The notes under the pieces were generated by a model, which was not told where the DNA came from, did no database searches, and worked only from the letters and a program-made list of their open reading frames with translations. Source: Durusdinium trenchii (Eukaryota > Sar > Dinophyceae > Suessiales > Symbiodiniaceae). From it: a DNA stretch of 64,000 bases. How positions within the stretch are numbered: position 1 is the stretch's first letter; each line of letters opens with the position of its first letter. A program made the position numbers and the translations under genes. Location of the stretch: contig CAXAMN010021696.1 of NCBI GenBank assembly GCA_963970005.1, forward strand, positions 953,907 to 1,017,906, given 5' to 3'. Shown one piece after another: positions 1 to 57,386 of the stretch.

Positions 1-999
1 AACATACACCAAATCAGCGACACCCCATGATCAGATATAGATGTTTGACATTGTTTGACCGGGGAGATGAACATCCAACACAGAAAAACCGCGTCATGTT
101 CGGGGCCAAGGGTCGCCAAGAGTGGGCCTGAGATCTGATCATAGTCTTGGACGGCTTCGCGAGTGGATTCCGAGGTAGATGAATGGGAAGGAATTTTGGA
201 CAGACCAGCTGTGCGCCCCGGCCGACCTGCACAGACCTGCGAGACGCCTGGCGTGCTCCGTAATCCTTTTTCTCCCCGCGCGGGGTGGGGGTGGGGTGGG
301 GTGGAGGATCTTTCATTTGCCAGGTCACGTGCAAGACTTGGGCTCGCGACTCGCATGACCTGTTTGATTTTGAAGCCCATCAACTGCTGCTCGGACCGGC
401 GGATGCGCGGTGTTTTCTTTGTTTTTTTTTTCGAAAGAAGCGCCGGGGTGGGACAGGCAGGACAGGCAGTGGTAGGACAGGCAGGATTCCATCGGTGATC
501 CCGATCAGTCATGGAAGAAATCTTTGGCCTCTGTAGACTTGGATGACGATTCCAGAGAGCAAACCACGTGGAAAAATGACACCTATATCATATATATCCA
601 TGTGGAGGCCAAGCCATGAAGCGCCTTCGGAATTGGAGCTTGAAGGAGAGATAGGACCTCAGATAACATAGACAACATTTCCTCATCTCACCAACAGTTG
701 GGGACCTGATCTTGAAGGAGTACTGTACATTTCCACATGTGTCATGTCAGGCACCTGTGCTTGATGTGAAGCGAGCATGTTTTCACCGGCCCCATACAGT
801 GTGGCACCAGCCTGGACCGACAGAGGTTTGTCGGATTTGTGGCCCTTCAGATTGCCCAGACTTCGGGCCCGTAAGTTGACTGGCGCTTGGCCGAGGGCTG
901 ACGAGCCCCCCCCCCTGGAGATCCAGCCATTTTCCTCATTCCACGCATGTGGCGCTAGTCCGCAAGTTGTGGTTCTCAAGAGCGCCATGGCACCAGGGG

Positions 1000-1145
1000 A
1001 AGTTGGGCCATGCTTCAGCCGCTCCAGCATGGCCATTGCGCTCCCTTCCGAGGCACCAGCAGAACTTCACGGTGCAGAAGTCCTCGATCTGCGTGCGGAG
1101 CAGCACGGAGGCGAGGTTGTTGAGCGAAGGTGAAGAGATCTGAAG
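1000..1145 (-). CDS. Doubtful minus-strand exon
   Basis: The minus strand reads ISSPSLNNLASVLLRTQIED then FCTVKFCWCLGRERN without a stop. It is protein-like, but the splice borders are not clear and no family is recognised. It would be the only minus-strand coding sequence in the window. Confidence 0.15.
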
Positions 1146-4100
1146 AGGCTTTGGTCTAGTGCTCATTGGAGATGGGGTTTGTGTTTCAATGATGGACCCC
1201 CCTCTGTAAACAGTATAATAGGCTTTCTGCACGCGTGTTTCATCTTCCAGGTCCTGGCGGGGGGATCTCCCCTTACACCACTCTCTTGGAACGCAACGAA
1301 AAAGGGCCACCATTGCATGACCTGGTACACTTCTAATTCTTGTTCACCCGAAAAACGGATCACCCCTGTCGCTCCAGAAGCTGGTCCGAGTTCACGACCC
1401 GGGTCGACGTCCGTCCCCTCCGTGCGCCTGGCACGAATCCGATGTCGGTGAGGTCCGATGCCCCGACATCGGACGATGCGAGAAGAATCGGTGTCACGGA
1501 CGTTCAGCCGATCCACGGACGTTCAGAAGATCTGTTTCCTCCACTGCCGGTCGGATGGAGTGGGGGGCGAGAGAGCTCGACGTGGGCCCCTTGGGCCGCT
1601 GTGGATTCCAGATCGCTCAGTGCCAGGGGTTGTAGAGGATGTCCACGAGAGCTCGCTGCTCCTGAAGCTCCTTGCTCACGATTCATGCTGCACTGTCCCT
1701 CTCTTCTCTCACGACCCTCCATCCAGAGGAATCTCGTTTCACCCATGTTCCTCCTCGATCTGTCCTCCTCGATCCGGCCACAGTCCACAGTCCACAGCCT
1801 TTGACGCTCTCCTCACATCATCACGAGGACCATTCTGAAACAGATGAAACTGAAGAACCAACAGATGTCTTTGGTTCAAGAAAATAGAGTGCCATCCAAG
1901 CCCATTGGTAAACGACAAATAGCACAACCTGCTGGTTGCTGGGTCTTTTTTCAAGCCAATTTGGGATCACTAATAGTGAAGTAATATCTGTTTTGGAAGA
2001 CTCTATAGTGGATATTGGTGATTGAGGCACATTCTGGCGGAGTGCCCAGACAAAGGACCAGACTCGCACACAACCACATCACCCAGATACTCTATCTCTG
2101 GAGTTCATGTCTCCATTGGGCCCCCTTTCCACTTTGATCTGTCAATCTGTCCCCTGGGTAATGTTTGGATAGCGTACCCCTCTTTGCGTCTCATAACCTG
2201 CAAGAAATACGACGCCAAACGCACGACAAACTCTGGCCAGACGCTCTAAGGTTGCAGACCGTCGCTCTTAGGTTGCGGACCGTCGCTAGTAGGTTGGAGG
2301 CCATCTCTATTACTAGTAGGTTCCTTTTGCTAGGTTAGAGGCCATTCTCTAGGTTCCTTTTTGCTACGAACGGTATGAGGTTAGAGGCCACACCTCGTTC
2401 GTGTTTCAGGTGCAGATGATGAGCGAGAGGGAGGTGCCACCCCAGAGCGGTGACCCCCTGCTTCGCCTGGTGCAGCGTGAGGGCACCTTCTGGGTCCCGG
2501 TCTCGGTTTCTGGGGGGGTTGGATGGGCCCCCCCCCCCTCCTTGGGTTTTGGTAGACATGGGCCAGGGGGTCAACACACTCCTATCCTGAATGGTAAGGG
2601 GTATGGGTATGAGGGTGAGATGGGATGGGAGAAGAGCGAATGCGCGAGTTGTGTGTCCCGCGTGTCGCCGCCGCATTCTTTTTTCCGCCTGAGAAACGAA
2701 CATGAAGCGCCGCAATCGGTTGAGGGATGCAGTTCCCCTTTTGCGGATTTGGGGCTGCCACGAGATGTGGGTGTCCGAAACCTCACAGAAGGGTCTTTTG
2801 CCATCTGAAACGAGGTATAGGCATGGCAGGGCCCAGGTGAGTTCGCTGGTCGTCCGACGGAAGCTCCGTAGACCCTGGAAGAGACCCACACGGAACCTGG
2901 AAATACCTGGAAGAAAGACTGGAAGATAAAGTTTTCCAACAAATCTAGGAGCCAAATGAATAGTGCAAGCGCTTTCCATGCTTAGTAGCGTACTGGTAGC
3001 TAGTAGCTTGCTAGTCCCTTACTTAATTAAGCGCCGACTGAATTAAGTAGGGAGGGGCGAGCGGGCTAAAAGAAAAACACATTGGGTTGTATTCATTGTA
3101 TTCAGGAACATCGTGCTCCAGTTTGGTCCATTTTCATCTTCCATGTGGGTCTCTTCCAGAGTGTGTTTCTTCAGATTCCATTCGTCCCCTCGCCTTGTAG
3201 ACTGGATCCCTTCTCTGATGAATGCATGCACCACCAACAAAGATCGATCACCCAAAAACACCGGTTTTCGCAGCGGTTTTGGCATGCTTTTGCTACTGCA
3301 CAGCTAGGGATTGGGTTTCTCCTTCCAGTTGCACTCCTCCACGTCCCCTCTTCTTTCGATCGATCCATACCGACCTCAGGTCGACAAGGCCCAGCCGCCC
3401 CTTGGGCGCAGAGGGGATGGGGGTGGAAGGTGCAGATGGAAGGTCCAGAAATCCGAGGGATTGGGTGAGACCAGACACAACTACCAGGACCCGACGACCT
3501 GCCACCAATGGAGACCGACCGACCTGAGACAGGGCCTAGGGTCCTTCCCAGGCCTCAAGTAACAGCCTGGCTGTTGTAGGGTGCTGGTATATGGGACTGG
3601 CATGACATGCATTGGGGTGGTTGAACAGGCGCCATTCATGTAGGTGTGAAATCCGACGAGCATTCATATGGAAGCAGATGGCATGGGCTGCAAGAGCATG
3701 TCTGAGGGTCATGAATAACAAGGATTTGGGGGGCACCGTTCCCCTCCGGAAAAGGACATTGAAAGGCTTCGGCATAGCTACGGTGGTCTATAGACGTACA
3801 CCGTAGCTATGCGTTGTGGGCTGAGGCTTGAACTTCATGAAGCACCAGGTTGTCACCAGCCCCGAAGCAGGGCAAACTTGTTTTCTGCGATTTTCCAGGA
3901 TATTCGATGGCGCCTTTTGGATGCCCGATCCGCATCACGTGACCTGCAAACAAGTGAGCAGCTGGTCGCGTCTGTTGGACAGCAGACAGCTTGCCAAGAG
4001 GTAAACACATGCTGAACCCTGCCTCCCAGCTCTCTGAAAGGACGGCAGCATGCCTTGGGGAGAGTTCGGGATCACCAAAAGTCTTCCTTTCCAATTCCAC

Positions 4101-5069
4101 TCCAACCTTTGTTCATGGCCGTGCTTGTTGACCTTGCTCGGGCGCTTGATGCAGAATAGACCGTCCAGAATACATCAGAATACCATACACCGACCTGATC
4201 CTTCCACCCAAGACCTTCCAGCCACTGCGCACTGCGCATCATTTTTCCATGGCTGAACCCCCTCGCTGAACCCCCTCATTCAGGTCGACTAGCTCCAAGA
4301 AGCTTTGGCTCGTAGTGCAGCTTGGATCAAACTGGACTGGACCAAACTGCTGTGGATGGGATGGCCAAATGGACGTGACCCAGAAAACCGATCCAACTCG
4401 AAGGGTTCTGCAGATTTCACCGAGTGAATCGTGGTTTCGAGATGTTCAAGATGTGTTGATGACAACGGTGATTTCACGACACTTCACACCTCACACGGTA
4501 AACCCAGGACCCAGGACCCAGTATACCCAGTCAGGACCCTTTGGTGCATCTTCCGGACTGACATATTTACATACACCGGGTTTGGTCTACATCAGGGGTC
4601 AGTGTCATGTCTGTCAAGTGGTGCGTCATGATACATCTTCTGACCCTTCCTCCTATACCTCCTTCGCAGCGTGAATCCCTTTTTGCGGTTGGTCGCCTCA
4701 CCCCCCCCGGCCCGGACGCCCGGTCGCCGCGTCGTCGTCTCGCAGCGAGCCGCCGGACGTTGGGTCGAACGCCCCGAGGAGAGACTTAGTGCAGAGCAAT
4801 CATCGACTTCAGGAAAGCGATGCCCGGACGCCCAGAACCGGCCACGGTCCAGACCGGTCCAGACCGGCCACGGTCTCGGTCTATACCGTCCAAGTTTTAG
4901 ATGTTGGTCTACCGCCCGGAAATGAGCTGGACGAGTGAAAACACGACAGGTCCACCAACCATTTCAAACATCACCGGACCTCGGCCCGACCCATGAGACG
5001 ACCGACACGACCGACACGACCGACGGACCCCGCCGAGAAAGCGCTGACCTCGCGACCTCGCGCGCGGAG
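1146..5069. other. No recognisable gene
   Basis: Apart from a short repeat cluster at 2249-2345 I see no family motif or convincing exon. GC-rich patches at 1380-1660 and 4690-5060 could hide short exons, possibly the missing N-terminal part of gene A. Confidence 0.4.
2249..2345. repeat. Tandem AGGTTG-GAGGCCAT-type repeat
   Basis: Three to four degenerate units of about 25 bases, alternating AGGTTGCGGACCGTCGCT-like and AGGTTGGAGGCCATC-like forms. Relatives are scattered through the window. Confidence 0.7.
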
Positions 5070-48430
<43,361 letters not shown>

Positions 48431-49012
48431 GTGAGGTCATGTGAGGCCGGTGCATGAGCGAACACAGGCGAGGTGCTCGACTTAGCATCGATTTAAAATG
48501 CATCAGATCATCAGGTGATCATCAGGTGCTCATGTTTTTCATGGTGCCAGACTTCAGGTCTTGTAATTCCGGAGAGTTTGAGCAACCCGCCAGTGTTTCC
48601 CGCTTCCCGCTTCGCCAGTCCTGGCTTTGCACGCAGAAGAGTCGCCAGTCATCGCCAGGCGAACGCCCTGAATGCGCTGCCTGCTGGTGGAAGTGCGCAG
48701 GCGAGAAGTGTCCGTCCTAACATCTGAGATACACTCCTTGAAACCATCGGCAAACGGCCCAGTTCGTTCGGATTGACCATGTTCCGGACACCAGCTTGAG
48801 CTGGTGGTCCTATGTTTTCCTCTTCCATGATGAGGCTGAGGGAGGGTATCTCTAGAAGCCACATGTTTGATGAGGTTGCGAACGCCAGCACGGTCTGCTC
48901 TCCAACCCACACGATCTCCAGAACGTCCACGGAAGCATGGATGGTGCACCGGCTAGTTAAGAGTTCCTGGTATCTGGGTTCATGCCAATTCATGTCGTTT
49001 TGCCCAGACGCG

Positions 49013-49114
49013 ACCCTGGACCCGAACCAACTGCTACATGTTGGTTCGGTCCAAGACCCTAGTTGTGAGGGTCCAAACCCTAGCGAACTGAGGGTCCTTT
49101 CTGAGCCTTTGGGT
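49013..49114 (+). repeat. Dispersed repeat, copy 1
   Basis: Starts CCCAGACGCGACCCTGGACC and ends TCTGAGCCTTTGGGT; nearly the same sequence as 51694-51804 and the reverse complement of 63877-63940. Confidence 0.75.
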
Positions 49115-51115
49115 GATGGTTGTATCTCACAGCCACTCCGACCCCGGGTCAACAACCACCGTTGGTCAGGTCAACGACCGATGGTCAGGTCGGTTGTGGC
49201 ACTCCGCACTCATCTCCGGTACACTCCGCACTCGTTCTGACGACGTGGATGGCATGGATGGCCCCTGAAAGGATATATAACCATATAAGAATCCATGTTC
49301 ATCCATACCCAACAGGTGGTGAACTCACTCAACGTTAGCCCATGATAGTGTTTCAAGGAGTGTAGCTTGTTGATTGAAACGATCGAGTCTGCAGCGAGAT
49401 CGGTCAATCGACCGAATTCCCGTGATGTACAGGACATGAACGAGCAACTCATCTCACTATCCTTCGCTGGATCTGATGATCACATTGGACCCTACCCAGG
49501 AAGTTTGTGGATCATCTGCAGATTACCACCCTTCTTTGAGGGATTGGGGAAGGTGGAAGGTTCGTTTCAACTGACTTTGTCAGGGATGGACTGCAGCTCG
49601 TTGGATAACCCTTTAGCCTTCTTTGAGGTGGAGACTTCGCTTCACTTTAAATCTAGTTCGGGTCTGTTCGTGGAACTGACATGAACTGACGTCATGGAGT
49701 CTGACTATATTGTTTTATGATGCTTTTTATATTACAAATCGGCTTGTTAACATGATGATCATGGTGCATCGACTATGATTTTGGACACACATCGGCTTTC
49801 AACATGATTCTCATGGTGCATCTACCGAACCCAGGACGTGCTTTCGTTTTCCCGGTTCCGCCACGCCAGGACGAGCGAGCCTTGCGCTTGTCCCTCTTGA
49901 CCCGGGGGCAGAGCGAAGGAGCGACCGAAGACTGGTGAAGTGACTGGGTGATGTGGAGGTGTTTTCTATTTTTTACTTCTCTACGGTCTAGCCGGCAGCC
50001 TACTGTGGAGGTGGGAAAGATCTGGAAAGGCTGGGCATGAAGATGAACACGTCCGAGCCTGAAGATCCAACGTCCGGGGAAGACGTCCTGAATCTCCACC
50101 TGCCAGATCTTCCAGTTCCAACGAAGTGATTTCATTGACCGTCCAGGTCCGGCGGACTCCGAGTCTGACCGTCCAGCCACATAGCCACGTGAATTCCATG
50201 TCTCCATTGGATGAATTTGTGACCTTCTATGACCAGGTCAAGACTTAGACCCCCAGACACTGTCATGTACCAATGTAGATCGTCGGTCCCTGTCTTGTGG
50301 AGCTGGAGATGGATCTTGTCTTCAACTCAATGCCTCGGGTCTTTCTCTCCGATCTGCCAGGACAAGCTAAGGAAGAGGAAGAAGCTGGTTGAGACAGTCT
50401 CACCCACCGTCTCGGGTGATAGGACAAGACCGAGAGATGTGGAGAGAGGCAAGTGGACAGGTCAGATTGACGGTCAGTCAACTGGTAGGGGAACCTTGGA
50501 AGATCTTGGAACATGATCACTCGGAGGTGGACAGACGAGAAGCAACTCTGGGTTTTGAAAAACCCAAGAGTGGGTCCCGCCAGTACTTGACTGGTCCCCC
50601 TTGCATAGTTCCTGATTTTTGTTTGGTGCTTTCAAGTTTCAAGTTATAGTTTCAATTGCTCTTATGACTTATGAACTCTTCAGGTGGGTTGAAATCACAC
50701 CAGATCTTTATATTTTATGCATTCCAATATCTCCTTCGGCCAACCTTTCGGGGATTTGGTCCTCCGCACACTGCGAGACCATTTTGCAGCATTCGGAGTA
50801 CAAGATGCACCATCCATAAATGGGTGTGTATTTTGGAGACGCCCAACCCATGGGTTTTGGTCTATTTTTCTTCCATATCCAAGTTCCTTTTTTTGGAGGT
50901 TTCCCCATGTCAAAACACCCTTCATCCTTCCCACAAGTTTGGAATCAGGCGTTCTTCTCGTTCGCACCAGCACCATCATGGTCGACCCATCACACGAGGC
51001 GTTCGCCCCAGGGTGCCCCAAAAGTAAGGCACCACCGTCCGGTGCGGCACGCGGACCACGCCGTGCGTCCGCTGGACTCACGGCCCACGACAAATGCTCG
51101 TTGACGCATGCGAAA

Positions 51116-51409
51116 ATGGCCGCAGATCAGTTTCTACATGCTATCCAGGGATATTTACTTTGGAAGGATTGTTGTTACATCTATGGCCGAACAAAGAACA
51201 AGGGCCCCGCACTGCGATCGAAAGTCAAAGAAAGGCAAGTTGGGCCTCGCACTGCACTTAAACGTGCGGCAGAAACTGCCCTAGATCGAGAGTCACTTTC
51301 GCCGCTCGAATGGGCGGCCTGTGAGGCGGCTGGATCTATTGAATCGGCTGAACGAAGAACGACAGCTAGCTACCATGCTTTAGCCCGAATCTCGACGGTC
51401 GAGGCTTAA
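51116..51409 (+). CDS. Unrecognised uninterrupted small ORF (97 aa)
   Basis: ATG at 51116 and TAA at 51407-51409 enclose MAADQFLHAIQGYLLWKDCC, then YIYGRTKNKGPALRSKVKER, ending HALARISTVEA. The frame extends open upstream. The sequence is helical and charged, with three alanine-rich segments, and is less GC-rich than the spliced exons. It is the only stretch here that looks like a protein without introns. It may be a recent retrocopied gene or part of a mobile element. I do not recognise it. Confidence 0.35.
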   Translation: MAADQFLHAIQGYLLWKDCCYIYGRTKNKGPALRSKVKERQVGPRTALKRAAETALDRESLSPLEWAACEAAGSIESAERRTTASYHALARISTVEA

Positions 51410-51693
51410 CCCTGTTCCGTTTTTCCCGGAATCCAAAAAAGGAACCTTAGACATCCTTAAGATCCTTAGATCCGTAGACAATATTAAAAAAATATGTTGA
51501 CAATGACTTGTTATATAATTTATATAATTTGCACGTTGCCGCGGACCTTTGACGTTCTTTAGGCGTATCTTTGACGAGTCAATGTTGAGAGCGACTGGTT
51601 CTCCTGGCCGTGATGATGGCTGTGACCGACGCGATTCGAACCGAACCGAAGATGATTTGCGAAAAAGGGGAAGACCATGGGAGGACTACTATA

Positions 51694-51804
51694 CCCAGAC
51701 GCGACCCTGGACCCGAACCAACTGCTACATGTTTGAGGTCTTGGACCCTAGTTGTGAGGGTCAAAACCCTAGCGAACTGAGGGTCCTTTCTGAGCCTTTG
51801 GGTA
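51694..51804 (+). repeat. Dispersed repeat, copy 2
   Basis: Same ends as the copy at 49013, with a few differences in the middle. Confidence 0.75.
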
Positions 51805-54800
51805 GTAACAAGGACGCTACTAGAGGTAGTCCATCCCTTAGAGGTTCGAAAAACACGACGGAAACGGGTTCGGCGTGAGCTCAGCGGTGAAACCAGCTGG
51901 CTTTTCAGTCGGATCGGATGGCTGGGGTGGTTCCGTGATCGGGTTGGGGTGCCACAGCCGCTAACTCCTGGCGTTTTCATCTCAAAGGACGTCGTTCGGC
52001 CGGGCCGGCCCTGCCTCTTCCCTGCCTAACATGATTTCGGTGGGGACACTTCGTGTGAGAGAGAGTCCAAGCCAGGGCAAGCAATCCGGAGATGGAAGCA
52101 GAAGAAGAATGCCGGACATCCCCAAGCCGTGCAGCCCAAAAAGCGCTCCAAGCGCCCAAGCCACTGTAGAGGCATGAAGTAAATGCCCGGTGCACCGAGG
52201 CCTTTTTCTGCTCGACTCTCTCAACACCCCAGACGTGGCTTCCTGGGCGTCAAAGAAGACGTCGCACGGAACCACGGCACCCGGAGCAAGGTTTCCCCGG
52301 AGCAACTCAGAGCGGGTCAATGAAGAGAAAGTGGCAGATGACATGGAACACATGAAACGAGATGGGGTTCTGAACCCATCAATTCATGACTTTACTATTC
52401 GGATCAATTCATCAGTGTGTGTCGAGCCCGCAGTCCAGAGTTTGCCCGCGGCCCGTAGAGGAAAGTAGACCGCATGGCCTTGCTGTAAAGCTCTCCATGC
52501 GAAGCGGCGTGTTTTCACACGTGCGGACGACTCGGTCCGCGCCTAATGGTTGTGAACACGTGCCCTGCATTGATGGCTGACCTGGCTGGCCTCCCTTGTG
52601 TTCTCACATCATCATCGGCAAAAAAGAAACACATGAGCTAGAGATCTTCCGGTTTGTTTTGGGGGCGTGGCATGGTGAGCTGGAAGACCTGTTGGAACTA
52701 TGAGGAAATGAGCTATGCCATGCGCAGAACATACTCTACCACCTCCACTCAAGTGGGACTACCGGTACCGGACATCCCTTTTGAAGGTGGTAGATGTTCA
52801 TTCAACTAAGGCAGTTCGGTTCGGCCTTCGACCATCCCCGGCTATCCAACAAAGGGATGACATGGGATGACCCGACTCTCATTTGTCACTCCAAATGTTT
52901 TTCAGTTGTTTTTTTGAATGGAGACCATTGCATCTGGTTTGTTATAGTCACTCCGTCACTCGGGAGACTGTCATCTCATCATCTTCGACGTCATCTTCGA
53001 CGTTTCTCCTCTTTTCGGACGACGATGTTCTTTTTACGGAACGACGGGAGGCCGCCAGAAGTGGGGGAAGGGGGCCGAGATGGATCTCGACAATCCTGGT
53101 TTGGTCAGCTTTGGAGTACAAAAGGGCGCTGCTTCTCTTTTCGCAGCGGGAAGGAGTGTGAATTCAGCGGCCTGGCGCTGCTTCTCTTTTCGCATCACCA
53201 TTTTGTACAGTTTGGTAGTCTACAGATGAAGATCTTTGGTAACACACCGGTTGTTTGGGAAAAGATAACATAATCATTTATAAATCAATGGTGGTTGGAA
53301 ATAGGGTATAAACTCAGACCATCCCTTGACTTGAGGAGCGGTTGACGCACGTGGGGTTCACCACGTGCACGGCAAAAGAACATAGGTTTGTCCTCTCAAG
53401 GGCTCTAAGAACCGCGCACTGGATGGACCACAAGAGATCTAACACCAGAATTCATGTGGCTCAAAGACCCAGTCCCAAAGAGGTACCGACCATTCAAGTA
53501 ATGGTTCTTCCAGTTTCCCTTGAAGACCACCGGAACATTGAGATGTCACACGCTCTGTTTTTTCTATTCGTCGATCTGTGGAAGTGGAAGGCAAGGACGA
53601 TGTCACAGGTCACAGGTCACAGCACAGCCGGTCTTACCGTGTGACGGCGAGAGTTGTTCCGGCCGGAGGCTCGGCCGCTTGGCCTTCGAACAAGAACGCT
53701 ACTAGGAGCTAAAGGGAATACCTAGCCGTGCCTACTAGAACGCTACCCTACTACTCGTAGGGGGTCCTGGCCTTTCAAACGGAACCGGCATCGCTCCCGA
53801 TACCGGGATGCGTGGTCTCGCGAGTCCGTACATCGACATGTGGCTGAAGCAGAATGCCGACACCAAGTATAGCAGAAGACCAGACACCAGGTGTTTAGAA
53901 GCTGCGAGACCGGACACCAAGTATAGCAGCTCCTTTCAGTCAAACAGTGCATCTATGACATCGTCGGACGCACGAGAGTACACCCGCACGAGAGTCTGAG
54001 ACACCTCGTGTATGTACTAGTACTGTAGCCGAACCGGAGCGGACACCCGCCAGAACTGAACACTGAGATCTCGCACGAGGATCTTCCACCACGATGTCCA
54101 ACGGAAAGCTCTGAGGGTTGGGGCTTTGCACAACGAGGATCTTCCACCACGTCGACATCTGTCTCACAGCCCAGACACATGTCTAACCCACGCCTCGGTA
54201 TAGACCTCCCGTCGGTTCCGACGAAAGCAGACACTTTCATGGCCTGCGATTTCTCGCGCTGACAGCGACCGCGGAAACTTCCCATGGCACTGGCGCTGGC
54301 TCGGGTGACCAAGACACCCATCGTTCGAGGCATTTGGGTGTGTAATTTAATAGGGAGACCGAGAGACCTCCACAACCAATCAGCTTTGGTCTATTTCTCG
54401 TCTCCCTATTCTACAAAACGGTGTACCCATTTGTCGCTGGAAAAGGAGGTGAAATGTTTCTTTTTTGGCTGACACGGTGTCAGGTACACCTATTCTAGAT
54501 TCGCGAAGGGACGACGCAGATCCCGACACCATTTTTCACAGTACTCCCAAACATTTGAGTGAACAACTCCGAGTTTCGGAGTGGTTTTCCACTCATGGCA
54601 CTCACCCCAAACAGTGTTCAGAACTCACAGCGAACGCACCACGAACCGAGGCTTCAAGCTTGCCCGGCTCCACGCGCGGCGGACAACCGAAGGGGAACTC
54701 TGTGCGGCTCCACGCCTGCGCGGACGGCGCACCGGGTGGGAGTGAAGATGAGAGCGCCACATGGGACCGTGGGAATCCCGACCTCTGGCGGATCGCGACG

Positions 54801-55534
54801 TGTCGTTCTTTTTCCCTCGAATTTTATGCCAGGACCCGACGATAAACAGGTCAATTGAGACCTGTCAGGGTCCAACAACCCTCAACGAACAGCCTGTTAG
54901 GGTGCTGGTGGGGGAATAGTCACTATAGTTCCATCTATAGTTCTATTTTTCGCGACTTCGGAACCAGCCAACCCAAGGACATGAAACCGATTCAGATAGC
55001 TGATCTCTGAGAATCCCTTCGTTCCATAGTGGTCCCCAAATAGATATTGGCAGGGTGTCCAATACATTTTGAACAGGATTTTACTATTTTCTAATATTTT
55101 CTATCTATACATGGGATCTATATATGGAAATATATACCAAACACCTCGGCACGAAGTGAATCTTTTGAACTCCCTAGCTGTGGAGTCTGCGACTCCACGT
55201 CAGGAGATGTCGGACGTGCATGGTCGGACGTACATATAGCTCTGTTTGGATGCCCCATGTTCGAAGGCGAGGTCAACACACACACAGAGACACACCTGTA
55301 TGAAAGTTCGCATGAAACCCTGGGGTTCTACCGACCCTTCAAGTAGACATACAAGAGAGTCCAATCACCGTACCTCACAGGGTGGCAAGTTGATCCATGT
55401 AGAAACATTCCTCCAGGTGTTCCGAACTCGTTGACCTTCCACACCTTCCACAAGTTGAAAAGAGTTGTCCAGAATCAAATCCAAAACAGATCGCATGAGA
55501 ACCCCGTCGTTCGTTCTCCTCGCGTGCTGCGGAG

Positions 55535-55585
55535 GTGCTCGCGGAGGCGCTCGCTTCAGGTCAAACCTGGCGCTGGGAACTGCAG
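55535..55585 (+). CDS. Possible exon, unrecognised
   Basis: TGCGGAG|GTG to CTGCAG|GTGGGC, 17 codons reading VLAEALASGQTWRWELQ, phase 0 at both ends. Splice sites and GC content look right. No family is recognised. Confidence 0.28.
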
Positions 55586-56963
55586 GTGGGCTGGGTCGGT
55601 AGAGGCTGCCCAAGACGCCCAAGAGTGGTAGCCCAAGCACATTTGACATTGGCCCATCCCATACCATCCCTGATCTCTCCTTTGAACTATATCATATTCA
55701 TAGGCGGCCAGGGCCATATATAGCCTAACTAGCATACCCTCCCTCCAGACATGTTAGTGAACTCTTCACCCCCATGTGATCTAGTTTCAAGGGGCCGTGT
55801 ATGGCCATGCCATCTACTCATTCGATCTCGTTTCAGGGAGTGACTGATCCGCAAATACGGCAGGCAACGAAAGACAGGTGGTCTCTGGGATATCGCAGGC
55901 AACGAAAGACAGGTGGTTGTTTGGTTTCGGAGGTGTTTGGAAACCCATGGCAGGAGATATACTCCCTGGAATCATCATGATTACGTGGAGTGAAAACCAC
56001 CACGTTTGGAGGACTCGGACACATGTCATCCAGGTCGAGCCCTTTGCATGATTTCGGGGAGCGTATCGATCCTGAGGGACTCATCGGTCTAATCTTGGTT
56101 GGGAGGGGCGCCATCATGGCGCAAGAAGATCCCCAAACTACTTGGTGGCCCCCCTCAAAGAAATCATTTGAGTTTCAGCATGCATTGGATTGAGTGGAGT
56201 TTTTGTACCCTTTTGTGCTTGGGCTTTTGCTTCAACCCTGATGTTGGTTAGTCCCGCAGGTGGTGCAGGAAATGAAGATGTATACGGAACCTAGTGGCAC
56301 CTCGTTGGTCTCTTTCACTTGGCTTGGCGTTAACGGGTGATTTTCTATGAGTGAATCCCCTGGCAGCCCTGGCATGTGTTGTCCTTTTTGTTTCCGCTTC
56401 CGAAACAAGCAACTCCATCGTTCTCGCCTTCTCGACAGTGAAGATAGACAGTGCGGACGATGGCCGACCGCGCCACGCTCGGAGAGCCGACCCAAGAGGG
56501 CCAAAAGGGATGACTTCGCGGCCATCCAAGGGGGTCAGCCGCATCCATCGCTGGGAGAATCCAAAGCATTTTGTTTGATAGATCCCGATGATGCCACCAG
56601 GGATCTATCATGTACTGAGAGAATTGAATCTAAGAGGATTTGGGAAATTGGAGGTCGTCTCAACCTATCAGCAGAGAGCTTGCTATTTTGGGGCTGGTAA
56701 AAACTCATTCCCAGGGAACCACTGAGCGGTTCTTTGGACATGGTCAATTCAGAAGAGCATCAAGAAGCATCAACCACCAAGCGTGGTGTCAGAGCCACCA
56801 GGCGTGGCTGCTGCGACGACACTGGCCGCTGGTGCCGGCAGGTCGAATGTGGCAGTTGAAGGGAAGAGCTCTTCGTTTCAGAGCTTCACGGTGCTGTTTT
56901 TTTACATGTTAAAAAAACATGTCTTTTGTTGTTTTTACATGTGGAAGACGTTCATTTTTTCAG

Positions 56964-57040
56964 CGCCTTTGCCAAGGGATTTGGGGCCCGGGTCGTTCAA
57001 CCTCGAAATCCCCAACCTGGAGCCCCACCGTAGGTCGTAG
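56964..57040 (+). CDS. Possible terminal exon, unrecognised
   Basis: A strong pyrimidine tract ending TTTTTTCAG precedes a frame reading PLPRDLGPGSFNLEIPNLEP then HRRS and TAG. Its leading two bases would complete the codon left open at 48430, so it could be the last exon of gene A, but it could equally belong elsewhere. Confidence 0.25.
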
Positions 57041-57282
57041 CGAACGACCTTCCAAGTACCGCCCTGACCGTCATTTCACGGCTGGGCCGGATAAGGGTCA
57101 GCCTCACCTGAATCGATCATCGAACACCACAGATCGGGCCCGTTTGGCCCGTTTGAGTATTGTATCGGGGGTGTGTATTTTTCAATAGGAAGATATCAAG
57201 GGGTTTGGTCCAATTTCCGTGAAGAGGGGGGCGGAGCGGCGGAACTGGAAGGTCTCCGTATGTTAAAACCACACGTCGCATA

Positions 57283-57386
57283 CCCAGACACGACCCATGG
57301 GACTGCCATAGGACTGCCGCCCCATTGACCCCCAGTCAACCACCCCAACTGATTGGTAAATATACCAGTCCCATGGAGTGTCTGGG
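57283..57386. mobile_element. Foldback element, CCCAGACA family copy
   Basis: Begins CCCAGACACGACCCATGGGA and ends AGTCCCATGGAGTGTCTGGG. Confidence 0.75.
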
